Shown: positions 11,178 through 21,368 of the stretch, piece after piece | Layout: every line of letters begins with the position of its first letter | Numbering within the stretch: the first letter of the stretch is position 1 | Assembly (NCBI GenBank): GCA_003988855.1 | Contig: QYAI01000008.1 | Coordinates: 1 to 64,000, forward strand | Direction: 5' to 3' | DNA from: Arachnopeziza araneosa | Taxonomy: Eukaryota > Ascomycota > Leotiomycetes > Helotiales > Arachnopezizaceae | DNA length: 64,000 nt | The notes under the pieces: model-generated | What the model saw: the letters and a program-made list of their open reading frames with translations, nothing else | The model's database searches: none | What the model was told of the DNA's origin: nothing | Made by a program: the position numbers and the translations under genes

Positions 11178-11714
11178 ATGGTCAGGCAAGCCTCCGAAAG
11201 TGAAAAGAAAGCATGGGACGCTTTACCCTCCAAAACTGACATGGGACTTCGCCGGATCTATTCTGTTGTGTTGATGGGCGCTTTCCTGACTCTAATCACG
11301 CCCTTTGCGCCGTTCTCATGGGCATTCGGATACGATTACTCTGAACATCTCCTCGACAGTCTACTCACAATCCCTGTCCTCGTGGGAGCCATTTTTTTCC
11401 ACTGGCAAATTTCCGGTATCATTGCACCACTTGTCGTCAATGTCGCAGACAATGGCTTTGTGTATAGCCACAAGATGTTTTGGAAATTCGCAGCTGCTGA
11501 AACAGCGGTTTTGCTTGCAATGCATCTAACTCAGAATGAGATCTGGAGACGACTAGCGAGTGTGGGTTTGGTTACAGTTTTGTGGGCAGTTGGATGGGCA
11601 GCAACACCTGTGAGGTACAAGAAGGAGGCATGGGAGCACTTGAAGTGGCTTTGGATTTGTATGGCTTTCCAAGAGGCGAGACCATTAGTGAGAGGTGGAA
11701 GGAGGCATTGGTGA
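11178..11714 (+). CDS. Hypothetical four-segment membrane protein
   Basis: Intronless, 178 aa. After a polar N-terminus (MVRQASESEKKAWDALPSK) there are about four hydrophobic segments: near residues 28-50, 60-85, 100-118 and 125-142. A Trp-rich amphipathic stretch (WEHLKWLWICMAF) and a basic tail ending RGGRRHW follow. No known motif is visible and I do not recognise the family. The TATA-like box at 11057 and an A-rich context at the ATG support this start. It could be a lineage-specific integral membrane protein. Confidence 0.6.
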   Translation: MVRQASESEKKAWDALPSKTDMGLRRIYSVVLMGAFLTLITPFAPFSWAFGYDYSEHLLDSLLTIPVLVGAIFFHWQISGIIAPLVVNVADNGFVYSHKMFWKFAAAETAVLLAMHLTQNEIWRRLASVGLVTVLWAVGWAATPVRYKKEAWEHLKWLWICMAFQEARPLVRGGRRHW

Positions 11715-12069
11715 TTTTGTAGTTCATGTCAATGATGAGAGAGAAATTTGATTTCTAAACTTGTCAAGATTAGCTGAGGATGGGGATGGTGCGTGGTTGT
11801 GTTTCTTAGAAATGGCTCTTTAAAGCACAGAAGCGAGGTACTTTTCGTCACCTAGCTTAGCAGGGAAATCAAGACGAAGAAATGAAGTTGTGACATTATA
11901 CAACTTTATTACGAAGTAATAGAGAAATTAAAATAACGAGGATTAAAGCTTCTGCAAAGTTAGATATCTCTGGGGAAGATTTTCAGAAGTGTCTAAATCA
12001 CCTCGCTTCGGTTGTCACAATAGCTAAGGACTTCCGCGCCTTCCACATCAACAACAAACTACTAACAAG
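11715..12069. other. Intergenic spacer, nothing recognised
   Basis: Short AT-rich spacer between two plus-strand genes. The last 60 nt form a CA-rich leader ahead of the ATG at 12070. Confidence 0.6.
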
Positions 12070-13056
12070 ATGGCGGAACAAGAACTCAAATCAAAAGCGA
12101 AAGAATTGATCTGGACAGTAGAGCACGAAGTCTCCATTTCCCTCCCTCCGCGCCAAATTTGGTTTACACAATCACCACCCTATTCTCCAAATTCACCTTC
12201 TCAGCTTGACCCATCTGAACCTCGATATTGTCCCGATAACAAAGCAGCAGAGAATAATAAAGACCTCGCTTATGTTCACCCGAGTAGGAGAGGACTATTG
12301 GCTAGTACTGAAAGCGATGATGCAGGGTCCCACTCAAAGGAAGGGGAGAGTTATGAGAGAAACGGAGGCCCAGTTCATGATGGTGCTAAGAATGTTGATG
12401 TGGAGCAGGAGAGACGAGAGGGACGAGAGCCAATTAATTACGACATCAGAGAGGTTGTGCTCCCGCAGACGATACACAAAATTACACAGATACCAGAGTG
12501 GATGTACATAACACCAGAGCATATACAAGAGACAAGATCGGTCTCAGGTCATGGAACACAAGCAATATCGATGCATGATAGCAGTAGAGAGTCTTCGATG
12601 CAGCAGGAGGGACAAGAGAGAAGGCAGAGACTATCCTACGGGGTGGATACATCGTGGATGGATGACCATGAACCGCCCCTAACGGAGGATGAGAGACACG
12701 AGAGAAGACAGATATCCCTTTATGGAGCAAAGCCAGTTTGGATGCAAGATGATTATCGTGGGTGGAAACCAAGTGCTACTAAAGATGTTTGGAAGGAAAG
12801 AGGAAATCGTGAGCGGATGTGGTATAGAAGGGGCACAAGAGATGATAGGCGCAGATCGAGCAGTCAAGAACGAGAAACGAAGACAGCTAGTGAGGAAAAG
12901 CTCCGTCGTGAAAGGGAGCCGGGTATTCTGCGGCAGGAAGATGAAGCTCAAAGACCACAAGACATCGATACAGAGGAACGCAGAAAGCTGAAGCATAGCG
13001 GAGAAGTAAACACGTCAAACCGAACGAAGGCAATGCCAAGAGATAGATACCTTTAG
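12070..13056 (+). CDS. Hydrophilic repeat-containing orphan protein
   Basis: Intronless, 328 aa, rich in Glu, Arg, Ser and Gln, with no signal peptide or membrane segment. A degenerate internal repeat occurs three times: around ITQIPEWMYITPEH (about residue 140), RRQRLSYGVDTSWMDDHEP (about 185) and RRQISLYGAKPVWMQDD (about 213). Each has a Tyr/Ile-rich lead and a conserved Trp-Met followed by acidic residues. The last 100 residues are strongly charged (ERGNRERMWYRRGTRDDRRR) and probably disordered or coiled. The family is not recognised and no function is proposed. The frame is intact over almost 1 kb, which supports a real gene. Confidence 0.55.
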   Translation: MAEQELKSKAKELIWTVEHEVSISLPPRQIWFTQSPPYSPNSPSQLDPSEPRYCPDNKAAENNKDLAYVHPSRRGLLASTESDDAGSHSKEGESYERNGGPVHDGAKNVDVEQERREGREPINYDIREVVLPQTIHKITQIPEWMYITPEHIQETRSVSGHGTQAISMHDSSRESSMQQEGQERRQRLSYGVDTSWMDDHEPPLTEDERHERRQISLYGAKPVWMQDDYRGWKPSATKDVWKERGNRERMWYRRGTRDDRRRSSSQERETKTASEEKLRREREPGILRQEDEAQRPQDIDTEERRKLKHSGEVNTSNRTKAMPRDRYL

Positions 13057-14417
13057 GGTCTGTTTATGACATGGGGCATGTAGACTCGGATGCTGTCAAA
13101 CGTTGAAGGCTGTGGAATCGAGATATGCTATCAAAAAAAATGTCTATGCTGTCCAAAATCGCTTTAGCAGATAACCAAACAATGAGTGGACATCGTTCAG
13201 ATCCAGCTCAGACTGGATGAGATGTCGAAGTCTTTATCCTGACATAATTACAACAGAGGGTAGCAAGCTATCATCAAGAAAATAGCTCTCAAGATTCCAA
13301 AGGTGTTTTACATTTAAATATTCACTGCTAGTGACCCTGATGCCTTCTTTTCTACTTCTGTAATCTGATCATATAAGGAAAATTAAATGAATAGGAATGA
13401 TTAAGACATAAAGAAGGTTGAGTATCGCATATTCCAGGTAACTTTAAGCATTGGAAGTCAAGCATAGAGCAAAACCGAGATACGAATTTGCAATCCAAGT
13501 AGAGAAACTCACACTGCGAATGGATTGAAGTACTCAGCCAAAATCAACTGACCAAACACAACGAGTCTGCTTTTAGAATATAGTGGCTGAAGGCAGATTT
13601 CAGACCCTATCTCTAATAAAACAACCCTCCTAGGTGAATAGTGCCTGTATGTACACCTTTGACTCATATCTTACGCCAGCAATGCTATCAGATCACCAAC
13701 ATATACCTATCCAGCTCTCTCAACCCTATTTAATTTCCGAGAAGTAACGATCTGTAAAGCTTCAGTATCGCAGCGCACAAGATTTCCCAACAGTGACCTA
13801 CCTGGCTCCTAGTTCTCTGTCCCCTTACAGGCAGACCCATAGCATGTCGCCTTCCTCTATAACTACCCATATCCCTCAATCTCTTGATATTGTCTCTCAC
13901 TTGTCTCCTCAAATCATTTTCAATCGTCATCTGGGAGAGCTCCGCAGTAAGAGCGGAGATGGTTTTGTTCGGTAGAGAACCAACCCGCGCGTGTGGAAAG
14001 ATGGAAAATTTGGCTAGGATTCGAGAGGAATGTTGGTGGCCGATGCCATAAAAGGTCTGGAGTGCTTTCTGAGCAATTGGTTAGTATGCGATTTGAAGTA
14101 GGTAGGATTATAGTACCTTGAGGAGCTGCTGATCAGGGAAGTTATTCCCAAGAATGAAGACCTGAATATATCAGACGCGATACTAGTTGATCCTAAGCTT
14201 AGTACTTGCCATGATGCCGAACTCGACGCTGCCACCAGCTCTTTCAGAATCAAACGATTGTATAGCTTCAAGATTCTTCAATGTTGTCGAAGAAGCTTAG
14301 TCATTATACACGTGATGCGGGCGGTTGGACACATTGTCCGAAACTCGACTTCCCCTCGCATCTTCCATCCTTCAACAACTGTTAACAACATTAGAAATCA
14401 CTCAATTGAACTGCAAC
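13057..14417. other. Intergenic, no gene seen
   Basis: AT-rich, with short frames only (60-85 codons, both strands, overlapping). A local inverted repeat (CTCCGC/GCGGAG) occurs near 13940-13955. The right end is the promoter and leader of the cyclophilin gene. Confidence 0.5.
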
Positions 14418-15465
14418 ATGTTCACTCTCCAGCGGCTCGTTGCTTCCGCTCTCCTAATCCTCGCCTTCACCTTCGTCTTCCTTGCACAAACAGCTCAAGC
14501 AGTTAAAGGCCCTAAGATTACCCACAAGGTCTATTTCGATGTCAGCCATGGGGATGAACCCATGGGCAGAATTGTCCTAGGTCTTTATGGAAAGACTGTC
14601 CCAAAAACCGCTGAGAACTTCAGAGCTTTGGCTACTGGTGAGAAGGGCTTCGGATATGAGGGTTCTACTTTCCACCGTGTCATCAAGAACTTCATGATTC
14701 AAGGTGGTGATTTCACCAAGGGTGATGGAACTGGTGGCAAGTCTAGTATGTACATGCGAAATATAAGCTATGGCGCACGCTGATAGTTCTTAGTCTATGG
14801 TGCCAAGTTCGAGGACGAGAACTTCAAATTGAAGCACTCCAAGAAAGGTCTTCTCTCTATGGCCAACGCCGGAAGAGACACCAACGGCTCCCAATTCTTC
14901 ATTACCACTTCTACCCCAGGGTATGTTCTCTGCCAATGTGTAAAAACTAAACTAATATCCTTAGTCATCTCGACGGCAAACACGTCGTCTTCGGCGAAGT
15001 CCTCGAGGGCTACGAAATCGTCGCAGCGATTGAGGATGTCCCCAAGGGACAAGGAGACAAGCCCGTCAAGCTCGTCAAGATTACAAAGAGCGGCGAACTC
15101 CCCGTTCCAGAAGAAGGTATCCACGTGGACCTATAAAGCACTCTCTTTACTGCAAAGCTCTTGCTCTGATGGACATGCTGATTCGTCTGGCACGCGCAGA
15201 TGAATACGGCCACGCTGAATTCCAGCCTGGTCAGGAAGAAGTCGACGAAGTTCCAATTGCCGCATCGACAAGCCTTGCGGCCCCGGCGACTACCTCTACC
15301 GCTGCTCCTGCTGTTGTTATCCCTGCGACTGATGCTACTTCGACCGAGGGCTTTTCGCTTTTGCAGAAGGGTTTGTTTTTAGCTGTTATTTTGGGCTGCG
15401 TTGCCGCTTACTTGAAAATGGGAAAGAAAAAGCACAATCGATATGATGAAAAGAACATGGCATGA
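14418..15465 (+). CDS. Secretory-pathway cyclophilin (peptidyl-prolyl cis-trans isomerase B type)
   Basis: Exons are 14418-14745, 14794-14920, 14965-15116 and 15200-15465 (290 aa if fully spliced). A signal peptide is clear (hydrophobic LLILAFTFVFLAQTAQA). The cyclophilin domain spans about residues 35-200 and keeps the active-site blocks: the Arg in FHRVIKNFMIQGGDF, NGSQFFITT, and HLDGKHVVFGEVLEGYE. It should assist proline isomerisation during protein folding in the ER. The 3' end allows two products. If the last intron (15117-15199) is retained, translation stops at 15134-15136 after EEGIHVDL, an ER-retention-like tail (208 aa). If it is spliced, a Pro/Ala/Thr stalk and a membrane segment (LLQKGLFLAVILGCVAAYL) with a basic KKKH tail are added. 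The domain call is firm; use of both forms is inference. Confidence 0.9.
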
Positions 15466-15593
15466 TTAGATCAAACATATAAGAAACGCATTTGAAATGA
15501 CTTGAATTTATCTACTTTTCAATTTCTAGATTATTTAGATAGAGTCATGCACGTACTCCTCATCAGGTTTCTTCACTTGTTCAAGCGCAATTG

Positions 15594-16450
15594 TCAGCAG
15601 CTAGTGGCTATAATAAACAAAGCTCTTAAGGAGCTAATACTCTCCAATGACGATACTGCCCCCCAAAACTTTTTATAAAGAGCATCACAACCATTCTCAA
15701 CCCACAAGAACGTTGCTAGTACTTCTCTCACCTTAGTCTCTTTATGCATGTTCAAAGCTCGGATCGTATACGCAAATTCTCTTTCAAACCTGTTTCCAGT
15801 ACTGTTCTTGTCGAGATTAGTACTCCCATGAACAGAATCCAGATCTTGACTTTTTGGAGGTCTAGTATTTCTCAACTGGTCCGTTCGTTCATCAGGAGAT
15901 TTTGCATTGCTGAAGCGAGAAGCTCATGTAATTGGGGATCTGGCGAGGTTACGTAGTGGCTGAGACTGCAATGAAGCAATACTAAAGCGGCTAGTGGACA
16001 GGCGAGGAAGATGCTTTCCATGTTTGGGTTGACATCTTCCTCATCCTCTAGCTTTAAAGGCGATTGATCCATGTCACCAAAACGCAGAAGCTGCTTCTCT
16101 ACAAAAGTCAATCTTTCCGCCAGCAGCGAAGATTCTCCCGCCCATCTCTCATTTGAGTATGCCACATCTGAGATGATGGCTTGGCATCGTAGCTCGTGCA
16201 CCGCGGCATATGATTCCTTCCATTTTACAGTTTCAGAAAAGAATCTGAATCTAACGCTAAGGTGAGAGAGGGAAGCAGGCCCCGGGAGGTACAGGTTCAA
16301 AGGGAGAGAGTTAAATTGTAGTTTTGAAGGTAGGACAGAGATATTTGTGTTAGGAGGTTGGAAATAGGTGAACGCAGCATGCGCTATATTATGAATACCA
16401 TCATTTGCCATCCAAATACTCTCTCTTCTCAACCCTGCCTTCTTTTCCAT
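15594..16450 (-). pseudogene. Degenerate fungal transcription-factor-like C-terminal region
   Basis: A minus-strand frame runs from 16450 to a TGA at 15874-15872 (192 codons). Directly after that stop the same frame continues with LQKVKIWILFMGVLIS, then must shift at about 15795 into another frame reading RALNMHKETKVREVLATFLW, then VENGCDALYKKFW. The combination 'IW-LF-G' then 'VREVL--FLWVE----A---W' is the usual ending of fungal-specific transcription factor domain proteins (Fungal_trans_2 type). No single splice event restores the frame, so at least one nonsense change and one frameshift are needed. No Zn2Cys6 cluster is seen upstream. This is probably a truncated relic; sequencing error in two places is the alternative. 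Confidence 0.5.
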
Positions 16451-17833
16451 CGTTGACTCAACCCTCTCTTGTAAATTCTTCCTTCCTCAAAGGCAATATA
16501 TCTCCACCAAAACTCAACAACAAAGATCTAATATAAGAAAGCCTTTAGTCAATGTAAAGAATAGTGGCGTGTCTAGAGACAAGGCTTGCAGTATGCTTAT
16601 AACCCAATATTGAGTCTGACACGCGAAACCGAATAGAGTGGTCCTCTTGACGGCACGAACTGTAGTATTAAGAGAAGCAGCACATTCTGCTTGTAAAGAT
16701 ACTGCAAGAGAGCAGTACTAGTACTAATAGTATACCATTCCTCCTGCAATACTGCATAGTAGCTACTCAGGGAAAAGCTGCGCTAAAATCTAAAGAAATA
16801 CTATGCAGTGTACTCTGATTAAGGGTCGTTGCCCTTTTGGACAGTGTAGAGCCTTATCAGTGCTACTTGAGCGAATATAAGACGAAGTGCAAGGCTTGTC
16901 GTACAATGTGCCACTATCACAATCTAGCAAGAGACATCGATGTAGCCAAAGATAGTACGGCACTAGCATTACGTAGATGTTTTACTAGGAGTTTTGAACA
17001 ATAGCGTACTGGAACGTGGCCTGTGATTTGATTTCTGTCTGTTTGTAGAGATGAAAGAAAAGGATCAAACATGTGAGTAAGTAGCTAGAAAGCGAATAAC
17101 GAATGATTCCAAAGCTCTTTCACAGCGCAACATAGACCAGCAACAAAGTTCGCTTCAAGACTCGCTCAGAATGGAAACAAAACAATTATAACTTGCCCCA
17201 AGAGACATCACACAGAGCCACTAAGAGAAGACGATATAGCCAAGATGATTGTAGCTTCTTTTCTTAAACAAACTCGCCATGATAAAATATTTCCCGTCCC
17301 TCATTTCTCTTATATTGAGGTCCTATTGCTGAAATAATTTAGACTGCCATCAACTACAAATCTTGCAATCTAATCTTGCAAGGTCTGTGCCATAGTCGTG
17401 TTCATACCATCTTCCTCACTCGTACCAATATCGGTATCTCGACCATTTGAAATACGTAGATGAGACATCTTCTCCATAATAACCTAGTTCGAAGCATTCC
17501 GAAAGTGGCTAGCCTTTGGTGACTAAGCCTGAATTGTGTTTCTAGCGATGTATTGAATAGTTGCTAATTGATTTATTAGCTCAGTCTTTTATAATGGTGA
17601 GTAAGGCCGTATCGCTTTGAACGAGAGGACCCTGGATCATTTCGTCTTCTCTGGACTGCAGGCGGCTTACAGCTCTCTTCACCATCCCCCGTCAAGATTC
17701 CTCCAACATCTTTGGGTGGTATGCCAAGCAAACAGAAGCCACACCGAGACACGCTGAAGTTGAGAAATATCTGTTCCATGTCCATATCATTCTTCAGGCC
17801 TTGTTACGTCCTCTGACTTTAATACTGGTCTTC
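16451..17833. other. Intergenic, no intact gene
   Basis: A 1.4-kb AT-rich stretch with frequent stops in all frames and no recognisable transposon, tRNA or repeat. It lies between two broken genes, so it may be decayed sequence. Confidence 0.45.
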
Positions 17834-18756
17834 ATGTCATCTCCCCACACCCTCGTCTTTTTCATCACTGGCGTGTCTTCCGGCTTCGGTTTACACCTTT
17901 CCCTCCTCGCACTCAAGAACGGCCATCATGTGATTGGAACTTCCCGCAACCCATCCTCAGAATTGTTATCTCAGTTTAAGAGAGCAGGGGTAAAGTTATT
18001 GCTCACGATCTGATGAGTGGCGAAGATGCAATTCGGAAGGTAGTTGAAGAGAGTATCAAGATCTATGGACGGATTGATGTGTTGGTTAATAACGCCGGAT
18101 ATGCTCTTCTCGGTGCTGTAGAGGATCTTAGGTCAGTCCTTTTCATTGGAAGATTGAGAAGATATCAATTAATGCAAATCAGCGAAGTCGAATCCCGCGC
18201 CCAAGTCGAAACTAACTTCTTCGCTCCCCTCTTCTTGATTAAATCCATCCTCCCACACATGCGGGCCCGCAAATCCGGCACAATCGTCAACATCAGCTCC
18301 GCACAAGGGATCAATGGCATCTCCAGTACTGGTCTCTACTCAGCGAGTAAATTTGCTCTAGAAGGCTTATCCGAATCCCTTTCCAAAGAAATTTCTGCTT
18401 TTGGTATCCGTGTCCTGCTTATCGAGCCCGGTGGATTCAGGACAGATTTTAATACTAATATCATCAAGCCTGAGAACCAAGTCAGTGAGGCGTATAAGGG
18501 TAGCATAGTGGATTTTATCTTAAAATCGACAGATGAGTGGCATGGGAAGCAAACAGGGGATCTGGGGAAAGGTGTCCAAGCCATCTATGATGTGATACTG
18601 CTGAGTGGGAAGGCAAGGGATATAGATGCTGGGCTTTTGAGAATCCAGTTAGGAAGTGATTGTGTGAAGCAGGTTGAACAGAAAGTAGAAGTGTTGCAAA
18701 AGGGGTTGGCAACTTGTAAGGAGTTGAGTTTGAGTACGGATTTTGTGGCGGAGTGA
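17834..18756 (+). pseudogene. Short-chain dehydrogenase/reductase with a one-base frameshift
   Basis: The first frame (from ATG 17834) gives the NAD(P)-binding start FFITGVSSGFGLHLSLLALK (TGxxxGxG) up to the KRAGVK block, and then hits a stop. One base later the next frame continues as VIAHDLMSGEDAIRK, exactly what a classical SDR should show, so a single base is missing at about 17991-17996. Downstream are NNAGYALLGAVEDL, a 51-nt intron (18132-18182), IVNISSAQG (catalytic Ser) and YSASK (catalytic Tyr/Lys), ending near 18756. The size (about 290 aa) and motif order are normal. Either the gene is inactivated or the assembly lost a base; no splice site explains the shift. The substrate is unknown. 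Confidence 0.7.
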
Positions 18757-19125
18757 GGGGTTGGGAGACTCCACCCCAGGTAGTAATCAGATGAAGCATG
18801 GGATAATGATAACCTTTTACGAATTGAAATATCGATAGCTTTCAATGGTTATAGATCTATCTCACCATTTGAAACAATTTTTGAGTAGGCTTTACTTCCG
18901 CTCAGAAAAAAGTACCTTAGCCATCCCTGAAAGACACAGCCATTCTTCTACAGTTCATACAATTTGATTTTAGTAGAATGGACAATACCTCAACTTCTTG
19001 ATGAGAGTAGATTAGACAACACCAAAATAGTGAGATCTCCAAGAAATTTGCGAACCCCAAGATCAATCTAGTGTAATTTTATGCGAGCCCATAACTCGAC
19101 TAGCTGAAACGTCAATTTCGCCTTT
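18757..19125. other. Convergent intergenic spacer
   Basis: The 3' flanks of the SDR gene (+) and the dipeptidase gene (-). No coding sequence or stable structure recognised. Confidence 0.6.
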
Positions 19126-20906
19126 CTATGTGAAAGCCACATCTGATCCAAAGAGGTTAAACCTCAAACTGGGAAGCTGGTCTTCAATGGGCTCGATACC
19201 TTCCTCCTGCATCAGGGTAGCTACAGTGTCTACATCTTTCCACACCCTCAGCACATTTCCACCCACGATCTTTGCAGCGTCGGAGTCGCTTACTCCTTGT
19301 CTTAAGAGTTCTGCTACAAGATCGGGAAACTTGCTAACGTCGTCTAGGCCTTTCGGCGTTGAGGCTAGAAATTTGGATTGTTAGCGGTTGGACTTGACTG
19401 TGATATTTGGGAAGAAGAGGGGATAGAGGGTGAACTAATATGATGGAAGTGCATCGCTTGAGGTAATCTCCCTAAGTGCAAATAGGTCTTAGAATTAATA
19501 GAGCAGGGACCTTACGAATACCATCAAAATCACTACCTAATCCAACGTGATCATAACCAATGAGGTTTCCAATATGCAGGATATGTTTCACAACATGTTC
19601 CAAGGTCGAGTTCGGTGGGTAGAAGTCTGGCATACCGGATGGGTTCGATGAATTTGCGACACAAGACACAAAGTCCGGAGAGAAATTAACCATCACTACG
19701 CTGTTTGTATCTTTGACTAGTTGCAAGATGTCATCTGGGACATTGCGAGGATGAGGACATATTGCATAGGCGGATGAGTGGCTGAAAATGACTGGGGCTG
19801 CACTGCCTTCGAAGTCCTGATCTCCTGCCAGAACGTCCCGCATGGTATCTTGACTCACATGAGCTAGGTCAACTATCATACCCAACCTATTCATCTCAAG
19901 AATCAATTCTTTGCCCCGAGGAGACAGACCCCCCCATATAGGCTTTGCCAGCTGGACGCCGCCAGGAGTTTCCACGAGCGCAGAATCTGCATAGACGTTG
20001 GGACAGTTATGGGTCAAAGTTGCATAGCGAACTCCAAGGGAGTAATATAAACGAAGGTTGGCTAGAGAGTTGCCAATCTGGTGAAGGCCTTCAATGGCAA
20101 GAGGTGAAATGAGTTGGCCAGATTTGAAAGCAGCCAAAGCAGTGGTGCTATTGATGGGTGGAGAGAAATGAGTAGGATAGGCCGCTTGGATACGCCTGAG
20201 GAGGTCAATCTGAGTTAGAGTGAACTGAACGGCTAGGAATAATCAGTGAGGTAAGTCCATTGGTTTTTGGAGCGGCATTGCATACAATCTGCATAGTTCT
20301 CATCAGAAAAGTTTGTACCATTCTTAGGGCATGGCACAAATGCCGACCAGAAAGCGCCTCCATTTTTTCCATCCTGAAGAATATCAGATAGCGTTCACTA
20401 TCTAGATAATGCATCTTAAGATACCTTTAATCTTGGAAGGTCTACGTGATATGGCATTCCTCCATTTTCAAACGGACTTTTGAAAAGTTTGTTGTAGATG
20501 TGATTATCAAAGGCAAATCTGACTAGGATTGCAAGATCATTATGGCCGTCTGTAAGTTGTTAGAAGGAACCAATTTCTGAATTTCTGAGTTACCAATAAG
20601 TGGCGTGTCTGTAAGGATTCTGGTAACTCTTTGGTCTATAGTCTTTGGGATAGGCGATGGATGTTCGGTGGGCACCTCGGAACGAAACGTGAATACCACA
20701 AAGAATATTATAGCAATAACTAGAAATAATGCAAATGCATCATTGCGGATTTTTTGGGGGATATTTGGACTTGCTCTACTTTCTTCTTCCACGACTACTG
20801 CTTCGCCGCCGTAAACGCTGTTGATGCTCTGAGGTCTTGAGCCAAGAATCTCCGGAGCACCTCTTTCTTTAGGTAGCAATGGATCCTGCTCTGTATAGTT
20901 GCTCAT
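19126..20906 (-). CDS. Membrane dipeptidase (peptidase family M19)
   Basis: Minus-strand exons are 20906-20594, 20549-20425, 20373-20286, 20232-19516 and 19364-19126, 493 aa; introns are 44, 51, 53 and 151 nt and frames agree at every junction. Short polar N-terminus, one membrane anchor (FALFLVIAIIFFVVFTF, about residues 55-72), then the M19 domain. The metal-ligand blocks are DGHNDLA (formed across the first splice junction), AIEGLHQIGNSL, VIFSHSSAYAICPHPRN and GLGSDFDGIPSTPKGL. The protein ends in a typical helical tail. Family members are zinc enzymes that cleave dipeptides, and the anchor implies an enzyme facing outside or the vacuole lumen. An alternative in-frame start lies 10 codons upstream at 20936. 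Confidence 0.9.
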
Positions 20907-21368
20907 CGTTGATGGAATGATCCAAGTTGATTTCAAATGAGCAGATCATGGAGTCGTTGATGCTGATCACATGATAAATACGCATATGGGCTAACCGCTT
21001 TCGGAGCTTCCCTCTGGGCCATTTACAAGCCTGCATGAGCAAGGCATCCCAGAGAAGAATACGAATTTCATGCCAATGCTGTGAACGACCGTGACAATCT
21101 CATCTCTCCGATTCCTGGCTCGTTATTTCATTTCATAGCCCCTGCGTGAAATTCACACAGCTCCACGTCATTGCCCTTCGTTATTGCAACTCCCACACTT
21201 GACAGCAAGCCGAGCTGAAAGGAACCACTCCTGAATCAACACTTGCATTACACTGCACCGCCAGCGCTTGATAACAACTCCCGGCGCTTTCGCTGAGGAC
21301 TCTCTTCATCTGTTTCTTTTCCTCCATCTGTGAATACAGCCATCGACAGTACAATCAGCTCCTTCAAC
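20907..21368. promoter_or_regulatory. Divergent promoter region (dipeptidase / RhoGAP)
   Basis: The 462 nt between two divergently transcribed genes. The right half is CT-rich (leader of the RhoGAP gene). No specific operator was recognised. Confidence 0.5.
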
